The notes under the pieces: generated by a model
What the model was told of the DNA's origin: nothing
Seen by the model: the letters and a program-made list of their open reading frames with translations, nothing else
Databases searched by the model: none
Shown: positions 8,799-16,428 of the stretch, piece by piece
Layout: each line of letters opens with the position of its first letter
Numbering within the stretch: the first letter of the stretch is position 1
Position numbers and translations under genes: made by a program
IMG/VR virus record: IMGVR_UViG_3300026119_000010
Coordinates: 1 to 41,300 of that record
Length of the DNA stretch: 41,300 nt
Source: a virus
Direction: 5' to 3' (one strand)

Positions 8799-8984
8799 CT
8801 ACCAATCTCTATTAATTATTTTAGGAGATTCTGTATAGACATCACCACTAGCATCGTGTGACAATGTGTAGGACTTCTTATCTGGTTTAATATCATCTAT
8901 TTTCTTTTCAAGTTCAGTCACTTTTTTAATTAAAAATTTAATATCTTCTTTAAGTTCTCTAACTATATATTGTTCTATTGTCAT
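8799..8984 (-). CDS. Small coiled-coil protein (61 aa)
   Basis: The first 33 residues are a clear heptad-type helix rich in I, L, K and E (RELKEDIKFLIKKVTELEKK), followed by a polar tail with SHDASGDVYTES. No domain is recognised. Its ATG overlaps the preceding 41-aa ORF stop as ATGA. The helix resembles that of the 50-aa protein two genes upstream (9103-9255: SLGEDVKLLIKKLERIETDLKEI), so the two may be diverged duplicates or may pair with each other. Function unknown. Confidence 0.65.
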   Translation of the reverse strand: MTIEQYIVRELKEDIKFLIKKVTELEKKIDDIKPDKKSYTLSHDASGDVYTESPKIINRDW

Positions 8985-9106
8985 TTTTTTCTTTTCCTTG
9001 CTTCTTCTTGTTGTTCTTTCTGTAAAATTTTTACTCTCTTATCCCACGCCCATCCATTAATCTTACTGCCTATTCGCTCTATGATTCCTAAAATATAATA
9101 TATCAT
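8981..9106 (-). CDS. Microprotein with amphipathic N-terminus and basic tail (41 aa)
   Basis: This 41-codon ORF begins inside the stop of the 50-aa gene (ATGA at 9106-9103) and ends inside the start of the next (ATGA at 8984-8981). It opens with MIYYILGIIERIG, likely membrane-seeking, then GWAWDKRVKIL, and ends in a run of Q, E, R and K residues. Coupling at both ends makes translation very likely. Function unknown. Confidence 0.65.
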   Translation of the reverse strand: MIYYILGIIERIGSKINGWAWDKRVKILQKEQQEEARKRKK

Positions 9107-9255
9107 ACTTCTAATATTTCCTTTTTAATTTCTTTTAAATCGGTCTCAATACGTTCTAATTTCTTTATCAAAAGTTTAACATCTTCACCAAGACTATCAA
9201 TCTTTTGTAGTGTTGGTAGGAGCTCTAATTCTTTGTCTGATTTATATAAACTCAT
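9103..9255 (-). CDS. Small coiled-coil protein (50 aa)
   Basis: This 50-aa protein is mostly one heptad-patterned helix (ELELLPTLQKIDSLG, then VKLLIKKLERIETDLKEI). The longest ORF starts with TTG at 9297 inside gp43. The ATG at 9255 overlaps the gp43 stop as ATGA and is chosen instead. It opens the three-microgene run between DNA polymerase and nadA. The matching helix in 8799-8984 suggests they could form a coiled-coil pair. No known function. Confidence 0.65.
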   Translation of the reverse strand: MSLYKSDKELELLPTLQKIDSLGEDVKLLIKKLERIETDLKEIKKEILEV

Positions 9256-11738
9256 CCGAAAAATGCCTCCAGATTTGCTCTCTTTTCGTGTTCCCAACCT
9301 ATTGAGTTTAATATAAATCTCATAGGGTCTAGGAAAGTTTTCTCAAATTGTATTTCATAATCAATATATTTCTGTAGATTAAACTCTTTTGGTAATTGTG
9401 TTACATAACTAATCACATCAAACTTAAATGGATTTGCCTGTAACAATTTAATAAATTTAATCTTATCTCCTTCTTGTATATAAGGATACTTATTTTGTAA
9501 TTGAAATTCTTTTATTTGGTGATTATAAATCAACGCACCTTTAACGTGTATTGGTGTACCTTTAATAAACACATCTTTACTACTGCCATATTTTCTCATA
9601 TTATTACAAGACCTTGGAAATGATATCTGCTCAGCAGACATATTCATAAATTCTTTTTTAAAATCTGCAATGAAAATATGTAAATCACTTTCAGATTTAC
9701 TCATTATAATTTTAATTGCCTCTTTAATTTTACCACGGCACACTTGTGGTGTTGATGATTTAATTGCTTCTATACCCATAATCTTTAATTTAGGAATAGA
9801 AAGTCTAACACCTTCCTCATCTAAAACATTTAACATATATCTTTTCTTAGCAACCCATATACCTTTATTCGCAATCACTTCACGTGCCATAACCATTGCG
9901 TTCTTAAATGCGTTAGTATAATCTGATAACTCTTTAAATTGTTTTGCAATAAAAGGTTCTAATTTGTTATCACATACCTTAGCAAGAAAATCACATACTT
10001 CATCATCTGACTTGCCATTACAAACTTGTTTTACTAATGGTTCTAAACATACGTAAATAGAATCTGTATCAGACGCTATAACATAATCTGTATTTTCAGT
10101 TTTTAATATCTTATTTAAATAATCATTTACTTTATTTTCAATAAATCTAATAATAAATTGTCCTGCTGTTGTAATACCACTTGCCTGTCTTACATCATAA
10201 TATCTAAAATACTGATTACCAATTGCACCATAACAACTATTCAATGCAATCTTTCTTGCCCATTGTATGTTATGACACCTTGCAATTTCTTTTGCTAATT
10301 CTTTCGTTGGTTCTTTTTGATATAGTTTTTTCGCTTTCAACTCACGATTTTTATAAACAATACGGTCTTTATATATCTTCTCTACCATTTCAGGTAAGAA
10401 TCCTTGACTATCTCTTTTAAACATTGCACCATTTGGTACAATACAAGCGTCTTTATCTTTTAAAAACTCTAGGGGTGTCTTCTTACTCAACATTTTATTC
10501 ACAGAAACACCAGATGAATTAACACCTAATATTTTTTCGGGAGAAATATTATATTGTACAATAATATGTGGATAAAGAGAGTTGATATCAAAAGACACCA
10601 CCCATTTTTGCATACCAAGTTTAGGCTCTTTTACATAAGCGCCTTCATACTTTGTATCCTTGGAATGTTCTTCCCTAGGAGGTACACAAATATTTTTTTT
10701 CATCAAGTGGTTTGCGATTAAGGTATCCCAAACTCTAACCTGTGAGAAAATATCGTTATAATTTACTTTAGTTTCATATGCAAACGTTAAAGATAAATCA
10801 ATTAAACCTAATTTATCTTCTAATGCGTCAACAATTTCTACGTCTTGGATATTATATTCTACGAATTTTTGAAAATCTTTTGTATAAAAATCTTTAAAAA
10901 TACCATATGGATTTTCACGTTTACTTTCACCTAATTCAACTTCACCTATAAAACCTAATCTATAACTTTCTTGTCTTGCTGGTATAAACCATTTATACAA
11001 ATCAAGATAATCTAACATAGCAATACCATACAAAGTATAATATGTATTAGTTCTACCACGTATAATAATTTGTTCACTAGATATTAAATTCCAAGGTGAC
11101 ATACGACTTGCAACTTTATGACCTACAAGTAATTTTATTCTATTCATTAAATAAGGTAAGTCAAAAAATTTAGTATTCCAACCTGTAATAACATCTGGAT
11201 AATTCTTTAACCAGAATTTCATAAACTCCATTACTAAATGTTTTTCGTCTTTACATTCAATGTAAGTTACATCTGTACGGTCTGTTGTAAATTTACCAAC
11301 ACCCCAAGTTATAATCTGTTTATTGGATTGATTCTTAACACTAATACAAAGTAATTCTTCTATAGGATTATCTACTTCTGGAAAACCATTTTCACAACCA
11401 CACTCTATATCTAATGTAAATATTTTAATTAAATCTTTTGACCATTTAACTTGTTTTGGAAATTCTTTATTAATATATTGATAATGATATCTTTCAAGTC
11501 CATAGATAGGTGAATTTTGAGTTGCGATATCTTTTCTAAATCTACGAGCAGCGTCAATAGATTTAAAAATTATTGGTTTTAAATTTTGACCTTGTAAAGT
11601 TTTAAAATCTGTTTGTTCTTTTGTTAATGAATATAATGTTGGAGAAAAATTAATCTTCTCTTTATACTCCTTGTCATTATGTACACCTCTAACAAGTAAT
11701 TTTCCTTTATATTCTATTACATTTTTATAAAAGTTCAT
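9252..11738 (-). CDS. gp43: Family B DNA polymerase (T4 gp43)
   Basis: This 828-aa replicative polymerase carries all exonuclease and polymerase motifs. ExoI has D110 and E112 (LDIECG). ExoII is GWNTKFFDLPYL (about 190). ExoIII is YNIQDVEIVD (about 294). Motif A is DINSLYPHII (about 383), motif B is KIALNSCYGAIGNQY (about 490), and motif C is the catalytic SDTDS (about 555). The C-terminal tip EAFFG fits a sliding-clamp-binding peptide. It is slightly shorter than T4 gp43 (898 aa). It overlaps the ferredoxin gene by 14 bases. In T4 it is repressed by RegA, also encoded here. Confidence 0.98.
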   Translation of the reverse strand: MNFYKNVIEYKGKLLVRGVHNDKEYKEKINFSPTLYSLTKEQTDFKTLQGQNLKPIIFKSIDAARRFRKDIATQNSPIYGLERYHYQYINKEFPKQVKWSKDLIKIFTLDIECGCENGFPEVDNPIEELLCISVKNQSNKQIITWGVGKFTTDRTDVTYIECKDEKHLVMEFMKFWLKNYPDVITGWNTKFFDLPYLMNRIKLLVGHKVASRMSPWNLISSEQIIIRGRTNTYYTLYGIAMLDYLDLYKWFIPARQESYRLGFIGEVELGESKRENPYGIFKDFYTKDFQKFVEYNIQDVEIVDALEDKLGLIDLSLTFAYETKVNYNDIFSQVRVWDTLIANHLMKKNICVPPREEHSKDTKYEGAYVKEPKLGMQKWVVSFDINSLYPHIIVQYNISPEKILGVNSSGVSVNKMLSKKTPLEFLKDKDACIVPNGAMFKRDSQGFLPEMVEKIYKDRIVYKNRELKAKKLYQKEPTKELAKEIARCHNIQWARKIALNSCYGAIGNQYFRYYDVRQASGITTAGQFIIRFIENKVNDYLNKILKTENTDYVIASDTDSIYVCLEPLVKQVCNGKSDDEVCDFLAKVCDNKLEPFIAKQFKELSDYTNAFKNAMVMAREVIANKGIWVAKKRYMLNVLDEEGVRLSIPKLKIMGIEAIKSSTPQVCRGKIKEAIKIIMSKSESDLHIFIADFKKEFMNMSAEQISFPRSCNNMRKYGSSKDVFIKGTPIHVKGALIYNHQIKEFQLQNKYPYIQEGDKIKFIKLLQANPFKFDVISYVTQLPKEFNLQKYIDYEIQFEKTFLDPMRFILNSIGWEHEKRANLEAFFG

Positions 11739-12063
11739 CTGGTCTCAAATGTAGGATTAAACCATCAAGTTCTTTAGTAAGTTTTATCTGACAAGATAAT
11801 CTACTAATGCCTGGTTTATATCCTTTTTCATATTCTAATTGTTCTTCCTCAAGGGAATTATCATCCATCTTTGGTACTTTATCTATCCATTTTTCATCTA
11901 CATATACGTTACAAGTACAACACAGACAATTACCACCACAATCAGCAGGTATTTCTGGTATATCTACTGGTGATTCAAATTTGGCTGCCTCCATTGCGCT
12001 CAACCCTTCTTTGACTTGAACACGAATTTTGGATCCGTTTCTTACAAAATATACGTCTATCAC
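11725..12063 (-). CDS. [2Fe-2S] ferredoxin, adrenodoxin/ISC type
   Basis: This 112-aa protein has cluster ligands spaced C42-x5-C48-x2-C51-x39-C91 (DCGGNCLCCTCNVYV and RLSCQIKL), the pattern of adrenodoxin-like ferredoxins that serve Fe-S assembly and P450-type enzymes rather than plant-type photosynthetic ferredoxin. It starts with GTG, overlapping the Sm-like gene stop as GTGA. Two more cysteines (C46, C49) lie inside the motif. It could supply electrons for cluster assembly with the nearby Nfu-like protein, or to a phage enzyme. It is probably read from the promoter at 12409-12437. Confidence 0.9.
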   Translation of the reverse strand: MIDVYFVRNGSKIRVQVKEGLSAMEAAKFESPVDIPEIPADCGGNCLCCTCNVYVDEKWIDKVPKMDDNSLEEEQLEYEKGYKPGISRLSCQIKLTKELDGLILHLRPDELL

Positions 12064-12389
12064 TTATCTAATGATGGCAAACCTGTTTCAGTTATTAACT
12101 GTTTTTTAGGTGTCATAATAGCTGACGTACTATTAATATAATTCTGTTTGATATGTTCTTTTGGTTTTGATATAGACATAACCTTATCTGCTCTAATTTC
12201 AATTGAGTCTCCATCTGAATATGGAGCATAAGGGGTCATCATTAATTGGACTGGTTTACCTGGTGCTTGTTGCGTAGGTATGATAACAAATCCTTTTATG
12301 ATTGTAACTATCTTTGATCCTTCTGTAATTTTTCCAATAACATCTTCTCCTGTTACCAATCTACAGACTAATATTTCATCACTTGCCAT
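12060..12389 (-). CDS. Sm/Hfq-like small beta-barrel protein
   Basis: This 109-aa protein shows the pattern of an Sm-like fold: ILVCRLVTGEDVIGKI near the N-terminus resembles the Sm1 strand-turn (a conserved G-x-D/E), followed by alternating strands and a later MSISKPKE strand. A paralogue lies at 32206-32640 (KLTNGDDIVTHM, then KILTIT). Hfq-like small proteins of this type are recurrent in marine T4-like phages, and RNA binding is likely but unproven. It has its own promoter (12409-12437) and a ribosome site (AAGGAGAAATATA-ATG). It is followed, GTGA-coupled, by the ferredoxin and then gp43. Confidence 0.6.
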   Translation of the reverse strand: MASDEILVCRLVTGEDVIGKITEGSKIVTIIKGFVIIPTQQAPGKPVQLMMTPYAPYSDGDSIEIRADKVMSISKPKEHIKQNYINSTSAIMTPKKQLITETGLPSLDK

Positions 12390-12408
12390 TATATTTCTCC
12401 TTAACTAT

Positions 12409-12437
12409 AATATACACCATTTCTCATCAATTGTCAA
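12409..12437 (-). promoter_or_regulatory. Sigma-70-like early promoter for the Sm-like/ferredoxin/gp43 unit
   Basis: On the minus strand, TTGACA (12432-12437) with a 17-base spacer to TATATT (12409-12414). The -35 overlaps the stop codon of the Nfu-like gene. The leader is about 15-20 bases with a good AAGGAG site. It drives the DNA polymerase gene and whatever follows. Confidence 0.75.
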
Positions 12438-12814
12438 TGCTTATATTCCTCATCAATAAGTCCCTTTAATCTTTTTTCTTCTTCACTATCAAAGTCAGGA
12501 AATTCATTCCTTGGAACAAAAGGTTTATAACCTTGTTCTTCCGCCTTAACATCATCTTCACCAACAATAGCTTTTACTTCTGGAACATAATGCTTTAACA
12601 TTTCTTCTACACTTTTATGTAAGGTCTGTTTAGACATAGCACAACCTGAACAAGCACCTGCCAGTTCTAATTTTGCAACACCTAAATCCATATCAAAATC
12701 TAAATAATTTATAAACCCATTGTGTTGAGCTACAGCAGGGGCTATTTTATCTTCCAAGATAAATTTAATATCCTTTGCTATATCTTCTTTACTTCTTGTT
12801 TCTTCATTTACCAC
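12434..12814 (-). CDS. NifU C-terminal domain (Nfu-type) Fe-S cluster carrier
   Basis: This 126-aa protein is a Nfu/NifU C-terminal domain, with the cluster-binding CxxC at C55-C58 (LAGACSGCAMSKQTL) preceded by NGFINYLDFDMDLGVAKLEL. Such proteins hold and pass [4Fe-4S] clusters to target enzymes. It starts with GTG at 12814, with AAGGAGC 8 bases upstream. The acidic C-terminal 35 residues are an extension beyond the domain. A likely client in this genome is NadA, whose [4Fe-4S] cluster is essential; the host Fe-S machinery is the alternative. Confidence 0.88.
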   Translation of the reverse strand: MVNEETRSKEDIAKDIKFILEDKIAPAVAQHNGFINYLDFDMDLGVAKLELAGACSGCAMSKQTLHKSVEEMLKHYVPEVKAIVGEDDVKAEEQGYKPFVPRNEFPDFDSEEEKRLKGLIDEEYKH

Positions 12815-12836
12815 TTGAAGTAGCTCCTTTTTATTT

Positions 12837-13040
12837 TTAGTTTTTTTGTAAATTTACTGCTGAAGAACCTTTTTCTCCTTCAGTAATTTCAAACGTTAAT
12901 TCATCACCTTCATTTAACTCTAAACTTGCTGCTTGAGCAGCTGAAGAATGTACAAAAACATCTTTTTCTTTGTCTTCTCGTTCTATGAAACCGTAACCCT
13001 TTGTTGGGTTAAACCATTTTACTTTTCCTTTTATACTCAT
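12837..13040 (-). CDS. Cold-shock domain RNA chaperone (CspA-like)
   Basis: This 67-aa protein is a complete cold-shock domain: [14 protein letters not shown] holds the RNP1 motif (KGYGFI, 14-19) and VFVHSS (28-33) is RNP2. It binds single-stranded RNA or DNA and melts RNA structure. The size is that of bacterial CspA/CspE. It lies between the RimK-protease fusion and the Nfu-like gene with short gaps and an AAAGGAG ribosome site. A role in translating structured phage mRNA (for example the hsp20 leader) is plausible inference. Confidence 0.95.
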   Translation of the reverse strand: MSIKGKVKWFNPTKGYGFIEREDKEKDVFVHSSAAQAASLELNEGDELTFEITEGEKGSSAVNLQKN

Positions 13041-13046
13041 CTTATC

Positions 13047-14453
13047 TTATTTTTCTCCTTTCTTGTCATCTAAACTATATTTTGTTGTTATTATATATTT
13101 TCTATTTGGATTAACCATAACATTAAATCTGTTCATAGTTTCCCTATCAAATAATATTTTTGATTTTTCATCTCTATCATCAAGTGTAAATTCTACATCT
13201 TTATAAACTCCTCCTGCAAAATCTACATCAAGTTTTATCACATATCTTTCTTCTTCATAATCTCTTAAACCACCTACACTAATTTTTTGCTTACGTACTA
13301 TATCATTTGTAAGTGTTTTACCTTCTAATGACCAAGTGATTTTACCACCGCCTTTTTTTATTTTATCAGCGTGTATAACAGACGTGCCTGAATTACCTGT
13401 ATCAAATTTACCTACTATACGTCCAACTGGATGTATATATACAACTTCTTTATATCCACACTCACTAGGTACTTTCTTCCAAGTATCTCTATTTTCAAAA
13501 TGTTGTACTATTTCTTTACTTAAATTTCTTCCTGTTGCCTCTTCAATACCTTCTGTACCTGGAGATGAATTAACCTCAATAACAAATGGTGGATCTTTCT
13601 TTCTATTTTTTGATGGGATAAAATCTACTGCAACCCATTGACCATCTACTGCCTTAGCAGCTTTTAAACTTTCTTCTACTTCTAATTCTGTTAGTTCTAA
13701 TTCTCTTACCTCCGCACCTCTTGATACATTACTTCTAAAATCTCCTGGTACAACATCCCTTCGCATTGACGCTAAAACTTTACCTTGCAATACTAAAACT
13801 CTAGCATCCCAATCTGTTTTAATATATTGTTGTAATAGTATATCAGAATCTTCATCTTGTTTATTGAGTAATTGTACAATTGAATCTAATGATTTTTCTG
13901 ACTCAATGAATAAGACACCTACACCTTTTGAACCTCTTAATGTTTTTAAAATAACTGGAAACTTATCGTTTAATTGTTTAAAAGCTTCCATTGAATTTTC
14001 TGGATCAGTAACTAATACTGATATAGGTTGTTTAATTCCATAATCAGCAAGTCTTAATGAAGTTCTATATTTGTCAGCACATACATTTACACATTGTCTG
14101 CTATTAACTACACACACTACGTGCTTTTCTAATCTTGATATTAAATCTAACCAACTATCTCTACGTACAACTGAACCTCTAATAATAGCAATTGAATCTC
14201 TTGCTGAAACTCTAAACCCTTTTTTATCATCCTTGTTATGGAAATATAACTCACCATCTTCCTCGGTAGTTACATACCCACCAGTATTTCTATAGATATA
14301 TGCCTTATGACCTAACTTTAAGGCTTGTTTCAATAAATTTTTTGCTGTATGGAAATTTAAATCATCTTCAGGTTCATCTGATATAATGATTAATCTGTAC
14401 GGTCCAAAAATTTTAGCTTCTGTTATATAATCTTTGAATTTTGATATCTGCAT
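13047..14453 (-). CDS. RimK-like ATP-grasp ligase fused to a retropepsin-like (RimB-type) protease
   Basis: This 468-aa protein has two parts. Residues about 20-320 are a RimK-type ATP-grasp ligase: the ATP lid (FPVILKTLRGSKGVGV, about 165-180), LLQQYIKTDWDARVLVL, and the metal-binding D277 (VAVDFIP) with E293/N295 (VIEVNSSPGTEGIE). Residues about 335-465 are an aspartic-protease-like domain with DTGNSG (351-356), as in the RimB/ATP-dependent zinc protease family. RimK adds glutamates to ribosomal protein S6 and RimB trims them, so both activities may sit in one chain. Its ATG directly follows the regA stop. Likely role: altering the host ribosome. Confidence 0.88.
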   Translation of the reverse strand: MQISKFKDYITEAKIFGPYRLIIISDEPEDDLNFHTAKNLLKQALKLGHKAYIYRNTGGYVTTEEDGELYFHNKDDKKGFRVSARDSIAIIRGSVVRRDSWLDLISRLEKHVVCVVNSRQCVNVCADKYRTSLRLADYGIKQPISVLVTDPENSMEAFKQLNDKFPVILKTLRGSKGVGVLFIESEKSLDSIVQLLNKQDEDSDILLQQYIKTDWDARVLVLQGKVLASMRRDVVPGDFRSNVSRGAEVRELELTELEVEESLKAAKAVDGQWVAVDFIPSKNRKKDPPFVIEVNSSPGTEGIEEATGRNLSKEIVQHFENRDTWKKVPSECGYKEVVYIHPVGRIVGKFDTGNSGTSVIHADKIKKGGGKITWSLEGKTLTNDIVRKQKISVGGLRDYEEERYVIKLDVDFAGGVYKDVEFTLDDRDEKSKILFDRETMNRFNVMVNPNRKYIITTKYSLDDKKGEK

Positions 14454-14924
14454 TTATTCGCCATCTGTTACTGGACTTTCTTCAGGTTTTTTCTCTTCGG
14501 TTTTCTTTTTATCGTCAACCTTTTTACCTATATTATATTTAGCAGATAAAGTCCAGTCTTTTTTCTCTTTAAATGGTAATACCTTTATCTGACTCAACGG
14601 AGCTTTACTCTCGGTCATTTCTTTTTTAACCACATCTACTAAGCTCCAGTCTTGTAATAATAAAGTAATTGTATTTCTTCTTTGAATATCGTTTTCCGAT
14701 AGCGTTGATTTTTTACCATCTAAAGCAAATAATTCCTTGAAATGGACTATATAGTATTTGCCTTGTTTATGTAGTATATGACAAGATTGGTATAAAGTTT
14801 TATCTTTTCTACTTGCTACACCAATTCTAGTTAATGTTTCTCGTACTTTAAGGAAATCGTCTGGTTGTTTGATAGTCACCTCTAACATATCACTTTGTAC
14901 CCAACTAATAATTTCTTCGCTCAT
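14454..14924 (-). CDS. regA: RegA translational repressor
   Basis: Residues 9-110 match T4 RegA closely in pattern: LEVTIKQPDDFLKVRETLTRIG, the long conserved block around YQSCHILHKQGKYYIVHFKE and a WSLVDVVKK segment. RegA binds the start regions of early mRNAs and stops their translation. At 156 aa it is longer than T4 RegA (122 aa) because of a Lys/Glu/Pro-rich tail after residue 130, probably disordered. The regA-gp62 linkage follows T4, but here gp43 is several genes downstream. The start overlaps the gp62 stop by 4 bases. Confidence 0.96.
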   Translation of the reverse strand: MSEEIISWVQSDMLEVTIKQPDDFLKVRETLTRIGVASRKDKTLYQSCHILHKQGKYYIVHFKELFALDGKKSTLSENDIQRRNTITLLLQDWSLVDVVKKEMTESKAPLSQIKVLPFKEKKDWTLSAKYNIGKKVDDKKKTEEKKPEESPVTDGE

Positions 14925-15316
14925 CTAAGCTTTCTCCCACCTTTTGTAAGTTTTATTTTAATATTCTCAATTTGGTTTTTTGAAAGTATGTTAAGAGCTT
15001 CTTTTGCTTTTGAATTACTATATCCATAATACTCTTTTATTAACGCTAAATTCTTTAACTTGGTTTGCGATAACCATTTACCTCCAAATCGCCTTTTCTT
15101 TCTTATACTATTTATGAAAAAGTGAAATTGCATACGTTTTGGTAGGAAGTGTAAACCATTCATTTCATTACTATGCATTACAGTATCATAAAACATAGAC
15201 ATACATCTATTAATTACATATGGTGGGTATTTCTTTTCCCAAGTAACATCATTTGTATCTAATAGATTTTCCTTGGTTTCATTTATCGCTTTAAGATAAT
15301 CTTTAAGTTCATACAT
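14921..15316 (-). CDS. gp62: Clamp loader small subunit (T4 gp62)
   Basis: This 131-aa basic protein fits gp62 by position (next to regA, near gp44 and gp45) and by content: KYPPYVINRCMSMFYDTVMH (about 30-49) and LPKRMQFHFFINSIRKKRRF (about 58-77) are the pattern of phage clamp-loader small subunits. It is shorter than T4 gp62 (187 aa), as is usual in marine relatives. With gp44 it loads the gp45 clamp. It is separated from gp44 by four accessory genes. The C-terminal GGRKLR tail is basic. Confidence 0.85.
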   Translation of the reverse strand: MYELKDYLKAINETKENLLDTNDVTWEKKYPPYVINRCMSMFYDTVMHSNEMNGLHFLPKRMQFHFFINSIRKKRRFGGKWLSQTKLKNLALIKEYYGYSNSKAKEALNILSKNQIENIKIKLTKGGRKLR

Positions 15317-15983
15317 TGAATTCTGCCTTATCAGTTATAAAAGATAGAGCACCACCATCATATGTAGGTGTATTCTTTACACCAACACCTTCTGTTAATA
15401 AAATGTTACCTGATACTGATATTCTTTCTACATCTGATTTAAACGGTGGAACACTATGATGTAATGACGCTGGATATATCCACATTTCATTTACAACTGG
15501 TAATATGGAATGCTTAGTTATAATTTCTGGTTGGTCTTCACCATATTGAAATCTAATATGACCAGGACCAGGACCATTACCTTTAAACTTTGCACTTTCT
15601 TTTTTTATCTCTTCTGGTACTTGTAAAAATAACACAAAAGAATATGATCCACTATGAGTATGTGGAGGATTATATTCTCCTCCCTTCATAAAATTTATCC
15701 ATAAATTTTGTATCAGACATTTTTTAAAAGGATGTATAGCATAATAAAATAATGGGTCGTGCTGGTCTTGTATTTTTCTAAAATATGGAATAAAATATTG
15801 TTTAAAATTTTCTACAAACCAATATTTATCTTTATCAGGAAATAAATTTTCTTTATCTAAATATCCTGCAAGATGTTGAGTATGTGATATAGTAGTTTGT
15901 CGTCCACGTTCTAGTAATTCCTTACACAAAACAGGACTAATTACTGCACCGCCAATTACAGGACCAAAATGAATAAATCTCAT
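15309..15983 (-). CDS. 2OG-Fe(II) oxygenase-like protein (phage type)
   Basis: This 224-aa protein has the layout of the phage 2OG-Fe(II)_Oxy_5 group: NLWINFMKGGEYNPPHTHSG with H108 and H110, SFVLFLQVP, an RFQYGED strand, then WIYPASLHHSVPPF with H175/H176 and R187 in ERISVSGNI (2-oxoglutarate contact). The usual HxD acid is replaced by HxH, so the metal site needs checking. A paralogue lies at 28165-28947, sharing the N-terminal FGPxI, HLAGY and YGE features. Substrate unknown: protein, nucleotide or small-molecule hydroxylation are all possible. It overlaps the gp62 start by 8 bases. Confidence 0.8.
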   Translation of the reverse strand: MRFIHFGPVIGGAVISPVLCKELLERGRQTTISHTQHLAGYLDKENLFPDKDKYWFVENFKQYFIPYFRKIQDQHDPLFYYAIHPFKKCLIQNLWINFMKGGEYNPPHTHSGSYSFVLFLQVPEEIKKESAKFKGNGPGPGHIRFQYGEDQPEIITKHSILPVVNEMWIYPASLHHSVPPFKSDVERISVSGNILLTEGVGVKNTPTYDGGALSFITDKAEFNV

Positions 15984-16243
15984 AATATAATATAATATTT
16001 AACAATGCCCATTACGAATACTGCTATTGCCGCTGTATTTAAAAATATTAAAGCTCTATCGTGCCATAACATACCCACTACAAACCAACCCATTAATCCT
16101 ATGGTGTGCATATATAAATTGTATGGTGTTAGTTCTAAAGAAGTTAACGTCATACCTATTAATATAATAAAAGAACTTATCCATTTTATGTACCAGGACA
16201 AATCGTGTAAGGGTGTTATTTTTTTTACTTCAAATTTTTTCAT
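15980..16243 (-). CDS. Small membrane protein, three predicted helices (87 aa)
   Basis: Residues about 16-35 (WYIKWISSFIILIGMTLTS), 46-62 (HTIGLMGWFVVGMLWHD) and 64-85 (ALIFLNTAAIAVFVMGIVKYY) are hydrophobic enough to span a membrane. The N-terminus is short and basic. Its ATG overlaps the stop of the 61-aa membrane gene as TAATG, and its own stop overlaps the oxygenase start as ATGA. No family is recognised. Grouping with a second membrane protein suggests they act together. Confidence 0.75.
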   Translation of the reverse strand: MKKFEVKKITPLHDLSWYIKWISSFIILIGMTLTSLELTPYNLYMHTIGLMGWFVVGMLWHDRALIFLNTAAIAVFVMGIVKYYIIL

Positions 16244-16428
16244 TATTTAAACCATTGCATATACACCAAATATGGTACTAATATCGGCCAAACTATATGT
16301 TCAACAATTTCATACAGTACAGCAAGACTTAATAATATTGCCCACCATTTTGATGTCTTTGCTTTTTCTGAAAGCTTTGTAAAAAGTTTAGAGTGAAACC
16401 TTTGTATGCTTTGTAGTAATGCGTTCAT
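16243..16428 (-). CDS. Small membrane protein, one or two predicted helices (61 aa)
   Basis: The first 28 residues are amphipathic and basic (RFHSKLFTKLSEKAKTSK). Residues 29-57 are hydrophobic (WWAILLSLAVLYEIVEHIVW and a following ILVPYLVYM), with two acidic residues and a histidine in the middle that may split the segment. The ATG overlaps the upstream stop as ATGA and the stop overlaps the next ATG as TAATG. Unknown function. Confidence 0.7.
   Translation of the reverse strand: MNALLQSIQRFHSKLFTKLSEKAKTSKWWAILLSLAVLYEIVEHIVWPILVPYLVYMQWFK

Noticed and set aside
15309-15983. Cupin instead of 2OG oxygenase
   Set aside because: The order H-x-H, distal H and RISVSGN favours the 2OG-Fe(II) phage group, though the metal site remains open.
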